62,850 nt of DNA from Pseudomonas sp. C1C7 (GTDB taxonomy: Bacteria; Pseudomonadota; Gammaproteobacteria; Pseudomonadales; Pseudomonadaceae), in contig NZ_JABFMP010000035.1 in assembly GCF_013359595.1 (NCBI RefSeq), positions 1 to 62,850 of the forward strand, written 5' to 3'. The notes below the pieces were generated by a model that saw only the letters and a program-made list of their open reading frames with translations, had not been told where the DNA came from and did no database searches. Shown in pieces: positions 8,704-17,472 of this stretch (positions are counted from its first letter, which is position 1; every line of letters starts with the position of its first letter). Position numbers and translations under genes: made by a program.

Positions 8704-10092
8704 ATGCAAGAACCCAAGAAAACCCGCGTCCGCTATTTGATCCTGCTCATGCTGTTCCTGGTGACGACGATCAACTATGCCGACCGCGCCACCATCTCCA
8801 TCGCCGGCTCCAGTATCCAGAAAGACCTGGGCCTGGACGCCGTGACCCTCGGTTACATCTTCTCCGCTTTCGGTTGGGCCTACGTTCTGGGGCAGATTCC
8901 GGGTGGCTGGCTGCTGGACCGCTTCGGCTCGAAGAAGGTCTACGCCGGGAGCATTTTCACCTGGTCGTTCTTCACCCTCTTGCAGGGCTACATCGGCGAA
9001 TTCGGCATCTCGACCGCCGTGGTGCTGCTGTTCCTGCTGCGCTTCACCGTGGGCCTGGCCGAAGCGCCGTCGTTCCCGGGCAATGCGCGGATCGTCGCCT
9101 CGTGGTTCCCGACCAAGGAACGCGGCACGGCCTCGGCGATCTTCAACTCCGCACAGTATTTCGCCACCGCGCTGTTCGCGCCGCTGATGGGCTGGATCGT
9201 CTACACCTTCGGCTGGCAGCACGTGTTCATCGTGATGGGCGCTTTGGGCATCGTGTTCTCGATGATCTGGATGAAGACCATCTACAGCCCCAAGGATCAT
9301 CCACGCGCCAACGCCGCGGAGATTCAATACATCGCTGAAAACGGCGGTCTGGTTGACCTGGATGACAAGAGCAAGAAGAAGGACGGTGGCCCGAAATGGG
9401 ATTACATCCGTCAGTTGCTGACCAACCGCATGATGGCCGGCATCTACCTGGGCCAGTTCTGCATCAACGCCCTCACCTACTTCTTCCTGACCTGGTTCCC
9501 GGTCTATCTGGTGCAGGAACGCGGCATGACCATTCTCAAGGCCGGCATGATCGCCTCCTTGCCGGCGATCTGCGGGTTCCTCGGTGGCGTTCTCGGCGGC
9601 GTGTTGTCTGACATGTTGTTGCGTCGCGGCCACTCCCTGAGCGTGGCGCGCAAGACGCCGATCGTGGGCGGCATGATGCTGTCGATGAGCATGATCATCT
9701 GCAACTACGTCGACGCCGACTGGATGGTGGTGTGCTTCATGGCCCTGGCGTTTTTCGGCAAAGGCATTGGCGCACTGGGCTGGGCCGTGGTGTCGGACAC
9801 CTCGCCGAAACAGATCGCGGGCCTCTCCGGCGGCCTGTTCAACACCTTTGGCAACCTGTCCTCGATCTCTACCCCGATCGTGATCGGCTACATCATCGCC
9901 GCCACCGGCTCTTTCAAGATGGCGCTGGTCTTCGTGGGCGCCAACGCCCTTCTGGCCGCGATCAGCTACCTGTTCATCGTTGGCGACATCAAGCGTATCG
10001 AACTCAAGGGCGTGTCCGCGGAACCGAACCACACCGCCCACCCCACTTCGGTGCCAGCAGGCGCAATGCACACCACTACAAGAAAGGTATGA
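8704..10092 (+). CDS. gudP: MFS sugar-acid transporter, GudP-like
   Basis: A 462-residue major facilitator protein of the anion:cation symporter family with about 12 transmembrane helices. It is close to the glucarate/galactarate importers GudP and GarP (INYADRATISIAGSSIQKDLGL, GWAYVLGQIPGGWLLDRFG). ATG at 8704 follows GGGAG. An in-frame GTG at 8689 lacks a good ribosome site. It is followed four bases later by gudD, so the two form an operon under the LacI-type operators. Predicted role: proton-coupled uptake of D-glucarate (and possibly galactarate) across the inner membrane. Confidence 0.88.
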   Translation: MQEPKKTRVRYLILLMLFLVTTINYADRATISIAGSSIQKDLGLDAVTLGYIFSAFGWAYVLGQIPGGWLLDRFGSKKVYAGSIFTWSFFTLLQGYIGEFGISTAVVLLFLLRFTVGLAEAPSFPGNARIVASWFPTKERGTASAIFNSAQYFATALFAPLMGWIVYTFGWQHVFIVMGALGIVFSMIWMKTIYSPKDHPRANAAEIQYIAENGGLVDLDDKSKKKDGGPKWDYIRQLLTNRMMAGIYLGQFCINALTYFFLTWFPVYLVQERGMTILKAGMIASLPAICGFLGGVLGGVLSDMLLRRGHSLSVARKTPIVGGMMLSMSMIICNYVDADWMVVCFMALAFFGKGIGALGWAVVSDTSPKQIAGLSGGLFNTFGNLSSISTPIVIGYIIAATGSFKMALVFVGANALLAAISYLFIVGDIKRIELKGVSAEPNHTAHPTSVPAGAMHTTTRKV

Positions 10093-10096
10093 ATCC

Positions 10097-11446
10097 ATGG
10101 AAACTCTGATCCAACGCCACACTGGTGCCCCTGTCATCACCGAACTGAAAGTGGTTCCGGTTGCCGGTCACGACAGCATGCTGCTCAACCTGAGCGGCGC
10201 CCACAGCCCGTTTTTCACCCGCAACGTGCTGATCCTCAAGGACAGCGCCGGTCACACCGGGGTCGGTGAAGTGCCGGGCGGCGAAGGCATCCGCAAGACC
10301 CTGGAAGACGCCCGCGACCTGCTCATCGGCCAGTCCATCGGCAACTACCAGAGCCTGCTGAACACCGTGCGCAGCACCTTCGCCGATCGCGATGCCGGCG
10401 GTCGTGGTCTGCAGACCTTCGACCTGCGCATCACCATTCACGCGGTGACCGCCGTGGAATCGGCCCTGCTCGACCTGTTGGGCCAGCACCTGGACGTGCC
10501 GGTGGCAGCCCTGCTCGGCCAGGGCCAGCAGCGCGATGCCGTGGAAATGCTCGGCTACCTGTTCTACGTCGGTGACCGCAAGAAAACCGACCTGGCCTAT
10601 CGCTCGGAACCGGACGCCGACAACGCCTGGTTCCGCCTGCGCAACGAAGAGGCACTGACGCCGGAGACGGTGGTCGCCCTGGCCGAGGCGGCCTACGATC
10701 GCTACGGTTTCAAGGACTTCAAACTCAAGGGCGGCGTGCTGCGCGGCGAGCAGGAGATCGAGGCGGTCACCGCCTTGTCGGAGCGCTTCCCGGATGCGCG
10801 CATCACCCTCGATCCGAACGGTGCCTGGTCGCTGAAGGAAGCCGTGGCGCTGTGCCGCGATCAGCACAACGTGCTGGCTTACGCGGAAGATCCTTGCGGC
10901 GCGGAAAACGGCTACTCCGGTCGCGAAGTCATGGCCGAGTTCCGTCGCGCCACCGGCCTGCGCACGGCCACCAACATGATCGCCACCGACTGGCGGCAGA
11001 TGGGCCATGCGATCCAGTCGCAGTCGGTCGACATTCCGCTGGCCGACCCGCACTTCTGGACCATGCAAGGCTCGGTGCGCGTGGCACAGATGTGCGACGA
11101 CTGGGGCCTGACCTGGGGCTCGCACTCCAACAACCACTTCGACATTTCCCTGGCGATGTTCACCCACGTGGCCGCCGCCGCACCGGGCACCATCACCGCC
11201 ATCGACACCCACTGGATCTGGCAGGACGGCCAGCGCCTGACCAAAGAGCCGCTGCAGATCAAGGGCGGGATGGTCGAGGTGCCGAATAAACCGGGGCTGG
11301 GGGTGGAGCTGGATTGGGATGAGTTGATGAAGGCGCATGAGCTTTACAAGGGCATGGGCCTGGGCGCGCGGGATGATGCAACGGCGATGCGTTATCTGGT
11401 GCCGGGTTGGGAGTTCAACAACAAGCGGCCGTGTATGGTTCGTTGA
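10097..11446 (+). CDS. gudD: Glucarate dehydratase
   Basis: A 449-residue enolase-superfamily enzyme that dehydrates D-glucarate to 5-dehydro-4-deoxy-D-glucarate. The N-terminal capping domain (TGVGEVPGGEGIR) is followed by the barrel domain with the KxK base pair (Lys209, Lys211 in DFKLKGG), metal ligands in LDPNGAW and YAEDPCG, and the His-Asp dyad (Asp317, His343 in GSHSNNHF). Length matches E. coli GudD. It starts four bases after gudP. A perfect hairpin follows at 11454-11479. Confidence 0.94.
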   Translation: METLIQRHTGAPVITELKVVPVAGHDSMLLNLSGAHSPFFTRNVLILKDSAGHTGVGEVPGGEGIRKTLEDARDLLIGQSIGNYQSLLNTVRSTFADRDAGGRGLQTFDLRITIHAVTAVESALLDLLGQHLDVPVAALLGQGQQRDAVEMLGYLFYVGDRKKTDLAYRSEPDADNAWFRLRNEEALTPETVVALAEAAYDRYGFKDFKLKGGVLRGEQEIEAVTALSERFPDARITLDPNGAWSLKEAVALCRDQHNVLAYAEDPCGAENGYSGREVMAEFRRATGLRTATNMIATDWRQMGHAIQSQSVDIPLADPHFWTMQGSVRVAQMCDDWGLTWGSHSNNHFDISLAMFTHVAAAAPGTITAIDTHWIWQDGQRLTKEPLQIKGGMVEVPNKPGLGVELDWDELMKAHELYKGMGLGARDDATAMRYLVPGWEFNNKRPCMVR

Positions 11447-11453
11447 TTGTGCA

Positions 11454-11479
11454 GGCCTGCCTCCATCCGGAGGCAGGCC
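11454..11479 (+). terminator. Hairpin after gudD
   Basis: Perfect 11-base stem GGCCTGCCTCC / GGAGGCAGGCC with loop ATCC, seven bases past the gudD stop. No T-tract follows, so it may stabilise the 3' end rather than terminate alone. Confidence 0.6.
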
Positions 11480-11485
11480 CCAAAC

Positions 11486-11523
11486 CTGTAGCAGCTGGCG
11501 AAGCCTGCGTCCGGCTGCTACAG
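11486..11523. repeat. REP-like palindrome, family B (short)
   Basis: CTGTAGCAGCTGGCG and the opposite end GGCTGCTACAG, between convergent gudD and the OprD porin gene. Confidence 0.7.
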
Positions 11524-11538
11524 GGGTGGGGTTCTGGC

Positions 11539-12789
11539 TTACCAGAACTTCCAGGTATAGGTCGTCGCAAACCGATACTCGTTGTAGTCATACCCATACT
11601 TCTGCTTCACATCGATATTGCGCAAATCGAACGCCAGCCCTTGCAGCGCCCCGCTCTGCACCACATAGCTCAGCGTCAGGTTGCGTTCGCTCTCCTCGTT
11701 GTCGCTCAAATTGCCCCCGCGATCCCAGTTAGTGCCCTTGGTGTAGCGGCTGTAGAACTTCAGCCCCGGCACGCCCAGCCCCGCAAAGTCATAGCCATAA
11801 CGCGCCGACCAGGATTTTTCGTCCGGGCGGATGAACGCCAGTGACGACCAGTTCACCAGGTAAGGCTGCGGGATGTAGCCATTCATGGTCGGGAAGATGC
11901 TGTCACCGAGCATGCGCTGGTAACTGACACCGAACATGTGCGCGCCCTTGAGCAGGGTGAACAACGCGCCATAGGCACGGTTATCGATTTCACCGGCCAC
12001 CGCATTGCCATCTTCGTTGTTGTTGAAGTAGCGCAAATCGCTCTTGAGCTTGTACCCGCCGCCCAGATCGGCCATGTGCGTCAGGCCGAAATAGTGCTGC
12101 TGGTAAATGTCGTGCAGCACGCCGTAGAAGTAGCTGGCCTGCAGGTTCCTGGTGATGTCGTAGGTGGCGCCGCCAAAGTCCAGGCCGTCACTGTCGAGAT
12201 TGTCGGTGGTGCCCCACTTGTAGAGTTTTTCGTGATTGGACGACTCACGGGTGACGGCGGACCAGAAGCGCCCACCGGTCAGGGTCAGGCCATCGACCTC
12301 CTTGGACTCGACCACCGCGCCCTGGTAGATGGTGTCCAGCTGGCGGCTGGTGTCATCGAACGCCACCGGCAATTGCGGGCGCATGTCGCCGACCTTCAGC
12401 TCGGTCTTGCTGTAGCGCATCTTCAGGGTCGCGCCGGCGCGGCTGTAGTCGTCGGCGGTCTGCTGCTTGCTGACGCTGTAGGGCAACGAACCGTCATTGC
12501 CCGACGAGTCCAGGCGCACGGCGTATTGCGCATCCACATCCAGGCCGATGGCCAGGGCCGTGTCGGTGTAGCCGGAGGTGAACTGCGCATCGAAACCCTG
12601 GGACCAGCTGTGCACTTCGGACACCGGCGCATTGGTGTTGGTGTAGTTGCGATGCAGGTAGAAGTTGCGAGTGTCGAGCTTGAAGTGACTGTCATCGATC
12701 ACATCGGCCTGTGCCGTCAACGTCGAACAGGTCAAACCCATCAAGCTGGCGATACCCAGCCCACGGCAAAGCCGGTTTCCATGAACCAT
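11539..12789 (-). CDS. OprD-family outer-membrane porin
   Basis: A 416-residue substrate-specific porin. The signal peptide ends at TAQA (residue 27); the mature start DVIDDSHFKLDTRNFYLHRNY is typical of OprD. Alternating beta strands follow, and the chain ends in YTWKFW, a C-terminal aromatic signal for the BAM machinery. ATG at 12789 follows GGAGATGTGA; the in-frame ATG at 12822 has no such site. It lies 68 bases after the hydroxyacyl-CoA-dehydrogenase-like gene on the same strand, so it is probably the last gene of that operon rather than part of the convergent glucarate operon, though it could serve either. The substrate is probably an organic acid or amino-acid derivative. Confidence 0.88.
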   Translation of the reverse strand: MVHGNRLCRGLGIASLMGLTCSTLTAQADVIDDSHFKLDTRNFYLHRNYTNTNAPVSEVHSWSQGFDAQFTSGYTDTALAIGLDVDAQYAVRLDSSGNDGSLPYSVSKQQTADDYSRAGATLKMRYSKTELKVGDMRPQLPVAFDDTSRQLDTIYQGAVVESKEVDGLTLTGGRFWSAVTRESSNHEKLYKWGTTDNLDSDGLDFGGATYDITRNLQASYFYGVLHDIYQQHYFGLTHMADLGGGYKLKSDLRYFNNNEDGNAVAGEIDNRAYGALFTLLKGAHMFGVSYQRMLGDSIFPTMNGYIPQPYLVNWSSLAFIRPDEKSWSARYGYDFAGLGVPGLKFYSRYTKGTNWDRGGNLSDNEESERNLTLSYVVQSGALQGLAFDLRNIDVKQKYGYDYNEYRFATTYTWKFW

Positions 12790-12857
12790 CTCACATCTCC
12801 ACGTTTGTATGTGCCGGGGCACTGTGCTTATAGGAGGTCAATAAAAGGAGGTCGGGA

Positions 12858-13856
12858 TCAGGGGCGCTTCAAGGCCCCCTCGAACGCGGGCGTCAGGCCG
12901 GACAGCTCGAGCTTGCGCACGAAGTCGCCGAGGCGCTGCTGCTTGTAGGCGTCCACGTCCTGGCCCCGGTAATCGTAGAAGCCCTGGCCATCGCGCAAGC
13001 CGTTGCGGCCGTTCTGCATGTTGTCGCTGATCACCTGGGGCGACTCGAAACGCGGCGCCAGCGCGCCACTCAGATAACGCGAGGCGTAATACAGAATGTC
13101 GCCGCCGCCCCAGTCGATGAACTCGAGCAGGCCCAGCACCGAGAACCGCAGGCCGAATCCGACGCGTACCGCGGTGTCGATATCCTCGGCACTGGCCACA
13201 CCTTCCTCGACCATCCGCGCCGCTTCGTTCATCGCCAGCGCCTGGATGCGCGGAACGATGTAGCCGGCCACCGGATTGCACACCACCGGCACCTTGCCGA
13301 TCAGCTTGAGCAGTTGCAGCAGGCGCTCGACCACTTGCGGGCAGGTCGCTTCGCTGCGGCTGACCTCCACCAGCGGCATCAGGTAGGCGGGATTGAGCCA
13401 GTGGGCGTTCACGAAGCGTTTGGGCTCGCTGACCATTTCCGCCAGCTCGGTGACCAGGAAGGTCGAGGTCGTCGAGGCGATGATGCTTGATGCCGGAACG
13501 TGCTCGCTGACCCAGGCGAAGGTTTCCTGCTTGACCGCGATGACTTCCGGTACCGCTTCGAATACCAGTTCGCACTCGCGCAAGGTCGCCGTGGCGGCGG
13601 ATCGGGATTGCAGCGTCAGCCGGGACAACGCAATGTCCGCCTGCTCCGGCAACAGCATGCCCAGGCGCACCAGCGTCTGCAGTTCGCCACGCACATTGGC
13701 GCGCACGCGCTCGAAATAATCGCGCCGCTCTTGCTCGGCGCGCTCCTTGATGTCGATCAGGGTGACGGGCAGGCCCGCGTGGATGAACGCCAGGGCAATG
13801 CCCTCGCCCATCCGCCCGGCACCGACCACGCTGACGTTAGGCAGCGCGGCGTTCAT
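12858..13856 (-). CDS. 3-hydroxyacyl-CoA dehydrogenase-like NAD enzyme
   Basis: A 332-residue enzyme with an N-terminal Rossmann domain (VVGAGRMGEGIALAFIHAG, residues 9-27), ESVP-like LVFEAVPEV and a C-terminal dimerisation domain with NPVAGYIVPRIQALAMNEA. This is the architecture of 3-hydroxybutyryl-CoA and carnitine-type dehydrogenases. The His-Glu catalytic pair is plausible at NAHWLNPAYLMPLVEV. The start overlaps the stop of the opine-dehydrogenase-like gene (TGATG type), so the two are translationally coupled. The physiological substrate is not evident; a beta-hydroxy acid or CoA ester generated in the same pathway is likely. Confidence 0.8.
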   Translation of the reverse strand: MNAALPNVSVVGAGRMGEGIALAFIHAGLPVTLIDIKERAEQERRDYFERVRANVRGELQTLVRLGMLLPEQADIALSRLTLQSRSAATATLRECELVFEAVPEVIAVKQETFAWVSEHVPASSIIASTTSTFLVTELAEMVSEPKRFVNAHWLNPAYLMPLVEVSRSEATCPQVVERLLQLLKLIGKVPVVCNPVAGYIVPRIQALAMNEAARMVEEGVASAEDIDTAVRVGFGLRFSVLGLLEFIDWGGGDILYYASRYLSGALAPRFESPQVISDNMQNGRNGLRDGQGFYDYRGQDVDAYKQQRLGDFVRKLELSGLTPAFEGALKRP

Positions 13857-14962
13857 CAGTTGAAACCCCGGGTCAGCAGCTCGGTCATCTGCGCCCGGTT
13901 CAACCCGGCCAGACCAAGGTTTTCCAGGGTGCGGCCCTCGGCGTAGAGGTCACGGGCGGCAACCGCCGAGGCAATGCTCAGCAAGCCCTGCGCCACCGGC
14001 GTCGGCACGCCGGCCCAGCGTCCGACCGACACCAGAAAGGACAAGCCCAGGCGGGTGTCTTCCAGCATGTAGCGGTGTTTCTGCAGGTCGATGTCTTCGC
14101 GCCAGTCGCCGCTGTCGGTCAGCTTGCCGTGGGCGCCGCGCCCATACATCCACTCCTCGCCTTCGGTGGTGTTGTAGTGATCGGCCAGCGGAAAGTGCGG
14201 CGCGCCGTAGGTCAGGGCTTCACGCACGGCCATGCGCTCGGCATCGAGCTGGTTAGTCACGCGGCGGATCGACGGCTGGGTGCCTTCGTTGTGAATGTCC
14301 CAGGTCTCGAAGTGCTCCAGGGGACCGGCGTTCATCATGATCAGCGGCGGGTGAATGACCGGGCCGGCGTTCATCAGCGCGCCGCTCAGGGCGTCTTCGA
14401 TCGGCTCGACACTTGGATAGGCCTCGCGCAGTACCGCAAAGGCATGCTCGGACAGGTTACTTGGGAACACGCCGGTTGGCAGGCGGGTCGCGTAGCAGCT
14501 GATTACCAGGTCGCTGGCGCCGTGCTTGCGCACCAGATACGGCAGCGTGCCGGTTTCGGCGAAGGCGACGCGGCTCGGGTTGCCGGCATCGACCATGGCC
14601 TTGGCAAACACGTAGCTGCCGAAAGTGCCCGGCGGCAGGAACACCACCTGACCGTCGCGCAGGTGCGGCGCGACCTGTTTGGCCAGGTCTTCGTGAGAGG
14701 TCGAGGGCAGCGGGATGATCACCAGCTGCGCGTCGCCCAGGGCTTCGGCCAGATCGTCGGTCAGTGACAGCTGATCGCCAGGCTTGCCAACGGACAGCTG
14801 GCGCGTGCCACGGTAGTCACGGATGGTCAGGCTGCCGATGTCCAGCAGTTCCTTGAGCGCTGCACTGTCACGACGCCACAGGCGGGTCGCGTGCCCCTTT
14901 TCAGCCATTTCTGCGGCAGCGGCGTAGCAGCCGTGACCACCACCCAGCACGGTAATCTTCAT
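13856..14962 (-). CDS. Octopine/nopaline dehydrogenase family protein
   Basis: A 368-residue NAD(P)-binding protein of the octopine/opine dehydrogenase family: N-terminal ITVLGGGHGCYAAAAEMAEKG Rossmann motif, then the helical C-terminal domain (NAGPVIHPPLIMMNAGPLEH, the usual substrate-side segment). Family enzymes interconvert opines with amino acid plus keto acid. GAGGAG precedes the ATG. It is the first gene of an operon with the hydroxyacyl-CoA-dehydrogenase-like gene and an OprD porin. A direct repeat at 15021-15051 in its promoter suggests control by the adjacent AraC protein. True substrate unknown. Confidence 0.82.
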   Translation of the reverse strand: MKITVLGGGHGCYAAAAEMAEKGHATRLWRRDSAALKELLDIGSLTIRDYRGTRQLSVGKPGDQLSLTDDLAEALGDAQLVIIPLPSTSHEDLAKQVAPHLRDGQVVFLPPGTFGSYVFAKAMVDAGNPSRVAFAETGTLPYLVRKHGASDLVISCYATRLPTGVFPSNLSEHAFAVLREAYPSVEPIEDALSGALMNAGPVIHPPLIMMNAGPLEHFETWDIHNEGTQPSIRRVTNQLDAERMAVREALTYGAPHFPLADHYNTTEGEEWMYGRGAHGKLTDSGDWREDIDLQKHRYMLEDTRLGLSFLVSVGRWAGVPTPVAQGLLSIASAVAARDLYAEGRTLENLGLAGLNRAQMTELLTRGFN

Positions 14963-15020
14963 GGGAAAGCTCCTCTTGTCAGTGACTCGATCCTATCGAG
15001 CGCCACCCCTTGCGACTCTC

Positions 15021-15051
15021 CCGATTGCGCAACCGACTCACCGATTGCGCA
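15021..15051. promoter_or_regulatory. Direct repeat, likely AraC-type site
   Basis: CCGATTGCGCA at 15021-15031 and again at 15041-15051, 20 bases apart, about two helical turns. The pair lies 60-90 bases before the opine-dehydrogenase-like start and directly after the araC-type stop. Confidence 0.65.
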
Positions 15052-15057
15052 CATGCC

Positions 15058-16032
15058 TCAATGCTTCTGTCGGCGCAGGGTGTCCGACGGCAGGCAGCCA
15101 TAACGCTGCCGGTAGGCACTGGAGAAATGCCCGAAACTGTTGATCCCGTGACGCAGCAGAATGTCGGTGACGGTCTCGCCGGCCCTGCCCTGCTTCAGGG
15201 ACTCATGGATCACGGCCAGGCGGCGGTCGCGGATGTAGTTGAGCGGCGCCTGCTGGAGGAATTGGTTGAAGCCGTTCTGCAGGGTGCGTACCGAAACGCC
15301 GCACAGTTCGCTCAGGGTGGTCAGGCTGATCGGCTCATCGAGGTGCGCCTCGATGTAGTCACGAGCCTTCTTGACGTGGTGCGGCAGCGGTGCGCGGGTG
15401 TCGTTCAACAGGTCCGCGGAGTAGTTGTGCGGCAGCTGGGTGAGCAGCAATTGCATCAGGTACTCCGACAGGTTGCCGGCCAGGCGCGAGCCGTCGACAC
15501 CGCTGCCGTACAGGCGGCAGATGTAGTCCAGGGTGTGATAGAGACTGACGGCGCCGGCGCCCTGATGATCGACACTGACATCGAAGATCACCGACTGTTG
15601 CAGGCTGCGGTCGAGCAGGCGTTGCAGCTGGGTTTCCAGGGCGTCGCGGTCGATGCGCAGGATCAGGTTGCGGCATTCGCCGTCGGTGACGATGCGGCTT
15701 TGCGCGAACGGCGAGGACACGCTCAGGCAACCGGTCTGCATCGCCGCGCTGCGCTGCCCGTGGGCCACTTCGCAATTGCCGCGTAGGGTGATGCGAAACA
15801 GGTACTGGTCGGCGATGTCGCCGATGGTGATTTCCACCGGCGCGCCGTAGCTCAGGTCGAGCAGCGCCGCGTCGCCGAAGAACACACCGTTGAGCCGGGT
15901 GTGGATGGGCTCGTCGCGCAGCACGTTGAAGCTGTGCGGACACAGGTAATGGCTGACCTTGTCCTTGATCTCGCGGTAATCGGCCGAGCTCAGCAGGCTG
16001 TGCCGTTCCAGCAGGTGTACGTCATTGAGCAT
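15058..16032 (-). CDS. AraC-family transcriptional regulator
   Basis: A 324-residue regulator. The N-terminal part (to about residue 200) resembles the AraC_binding_2 sensor domain of aromatic and amine-responsive activators. The C terminus carries the two HTH motifs (ISLTTLSELCGVSVRTLQNGF and VTDILLRHGINSFGHFSSAYR). AGGAGAA precedes the ATG. It is flanked by an MFS importer upstream and the opine-dehydrogenase operon downstream, all on the minus strand. The direct repeats just past its stop are a fitting binding site. It probably activates this catabolic module in response to the transported compound. Confidence 0.88.
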   Translation of the reverse strand: MLNDVHLLERHSLLSSADYREIKDKVSHYLCPHSFNVLRDEPIHTRLNGVFFGDAALLDLSYGAPVEITIGDIADQYLFRITLRGNCEVAHGQRSAAMQTGCLSVSSPFAQSRIVTDGECRNLILRIDRDALETQLQRLLDRSLQQSVIFDVSVDHQGAGAVSLYHTLDYICRLYGSGVDGSRLAGNLSEYLMQLLLTQLPHNYSADLLNDTRAPLPHHVKKARDYIEAHLDEPISLTTLSELCGVSVRTLQNGFNQFLQQAPLNYIRDRRLAVIHESLKQGRAGETVTDILLRHGINSFGHFSSAYRQRYGCLPSDTLRRQKH

Positions 16033-16116
16033 CGAGGGTTCTCCTGATCAGGCGCGCCTCGGCCCCGCCCCGTTCAGACAGGGCGAGGCCGAGACGCGGA
16101 TCATGGGCAACGTGGA

Positions 16117-17472
16117 TCAGGCCTGGGTCGGATACTCCCGGGCATGGCTTTCACGGAAGCAGCGGCAGCCGCGCCACAGCAGGAGCACGGTCAGCGCCGA
16201 GGCGCCGACGATCACCAGCGACATCGACGAACCCACGGCGGCTGGCGAGCCGAAGTAACGGTCGGTCAGCAGCGCCACCAGCGTGGTGCCCAGCCCCAGG
16301 CCCAGCAGATTGCTGATCAGCAGGAACACCGCCGAGACCTGGGCGCGCACCTGATTCGGGGCGAGGATCTGCATGGCGGCGGTCGAGGCCGGCATCGGGA
16401 ACGAGGCGAAGAACATCGCTGGCACCAGCAACGCCACGGACAACCACAGTTGGTCGACCTGCGGGAACAATACCGCTGGAACCGCCATGCCGAGGGCACC
16501 GATCACTCCGGTGCGCATCGCGGCGTCCGAATGACCGCGCTTGGCCAGAAGATCGGTGAGCCAGCCACCGAACAGCACGCCGGTGGTGTTGGCGAGCAAC
16601 AGCACCGTGCCGAGCATGTAGCCCGCTTCGACCGGCGTCAGGCCGAACTTGCGGATATACAGCGCCGGGCTCCAGCTCATCAGGCAGAACAGCACCATGG
16701 CGTAGAACGAAAAGCCCAGGTAGTGGCAGGTGAAGGTGGCGCGGTGACGCCCCAGGAAGCGGAAGCCATCGCTCAGCGCAACCTTCTTCGGCCGACCCTG
16801 CTCATCCACCTGCAAGCCTTTGCGCGCGGGGTCGCGCACGGTCAGCCAGATCAGAATACCGACCAGAATGCCCGGCAGACCGACAATGAAAAACGCCAAC
16901 TGCCAGGCCTTCATCGCACCCAGCACCGCCACTTCGATGGTGTTCATGTCCTTGAGCAGCGCGATCACATAACCGCCCACCAGAAACGCCAGGCCACCCC
17001 CGACGAACGAGCCGATCGAGTAGATGCCCACGGCGCGACCGAGCTTTTCCTTGGGGAACATGTCGCTGAACATCGAATAGGCCGACGGCGACAATGCCGC
17101 TTCACCAATGCCCACGCCGATCCGGGCGAGGAACATCTGCAGGAAGTTCTTGCTCAAGCCGCAGGCGGCCGTGGTCAGGCTCCAGAACACCACGCCGACC
17201 GCGATGATCTTCGGCCGGGAAAAACGGTCGGCCAGATAGGCGATGGGCATGCCCATGAAGGCGTAGAACAGGGAAAAGGCCAGCCCGTGAAGCAGGCTGA
17301 ACTGGGTGTCGCTGAGCTGCAAATCGGCTTTGATCGGTTCGATCATCAGCGCGAGGATCTGCCGGTCCACGAATGAAAAGATGTAGGCCACCATGCACAG
17401 GCCCACCACATACCATTCGTAGATGTAGGTTTTCTTCTTCTGCAGGACCGCGTTATCGACCTGGATATTCAC
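16117..17472 (-). CDS. MFS transporter (spinster-like)
   Basis: A 451-residue, 12-helix transporter: YIFSFVDRQILALMIEPIKADLQLSDTQ and GVGIGEAALSPSAYSMFSDMFP are typical of the spinster-type MFS group. GTG at 17472 is chosen because GAGGAG lies nine bases upstream; an in-frame ATG at 17526 lacks a ribosome site. It precedes the AraC regulator and is likely the inner-membrane importer of the module, matching the OprD porin at its other end. The substrate is unknown. Confidence 0.85.
   Translation of the reverse strand: MNIQVDNAVLQKKKTYIYEWYVVGLCMVAYIFSFVDRQILALMIEPIKADLQLSDTQFSLLHGLAFSLFYAFMGMPIAYLADRFSRPKIIAVGVVFWSLTTAACGLSKNFLQMFLARIGVGIGEAALSPSAYSMFSDMFPKEKLGRAVGIYSIGSFVGGGLAFLVGGYVIALLKDMNTIEVAVLGAMKAWQLAFFIVGLPGILVGILIWLTVRDPARKGLQVDEQGRPKKVALSDGFRFLGRHRATFTCHYLGFSFYAMVLFCLMSWSPALYIRKFGLTPVEAGYMLGTVLLLANTTGVLFGGWLTDLLAKRGHSDAAMRTGVIGALGMAVPAVLFPQVDQLWLSVALLVPAMFFASFPMPASTAAMQILAPNQVRAQVSAVFLLISNLLGLGLGTTLVALLTDRYFGSPAAVGSSMSLVIVGASALTVLLLWRGCRCFRESHAREYPTQA

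Noticed and set aside
11539..12789. OprD porin as part of the glucarate operon
   Set aside because: It is convergent with gudD and follows the dehydrogenase operon on its own strand with a 68-base gap; a glucarate role remains possible but is less likely.
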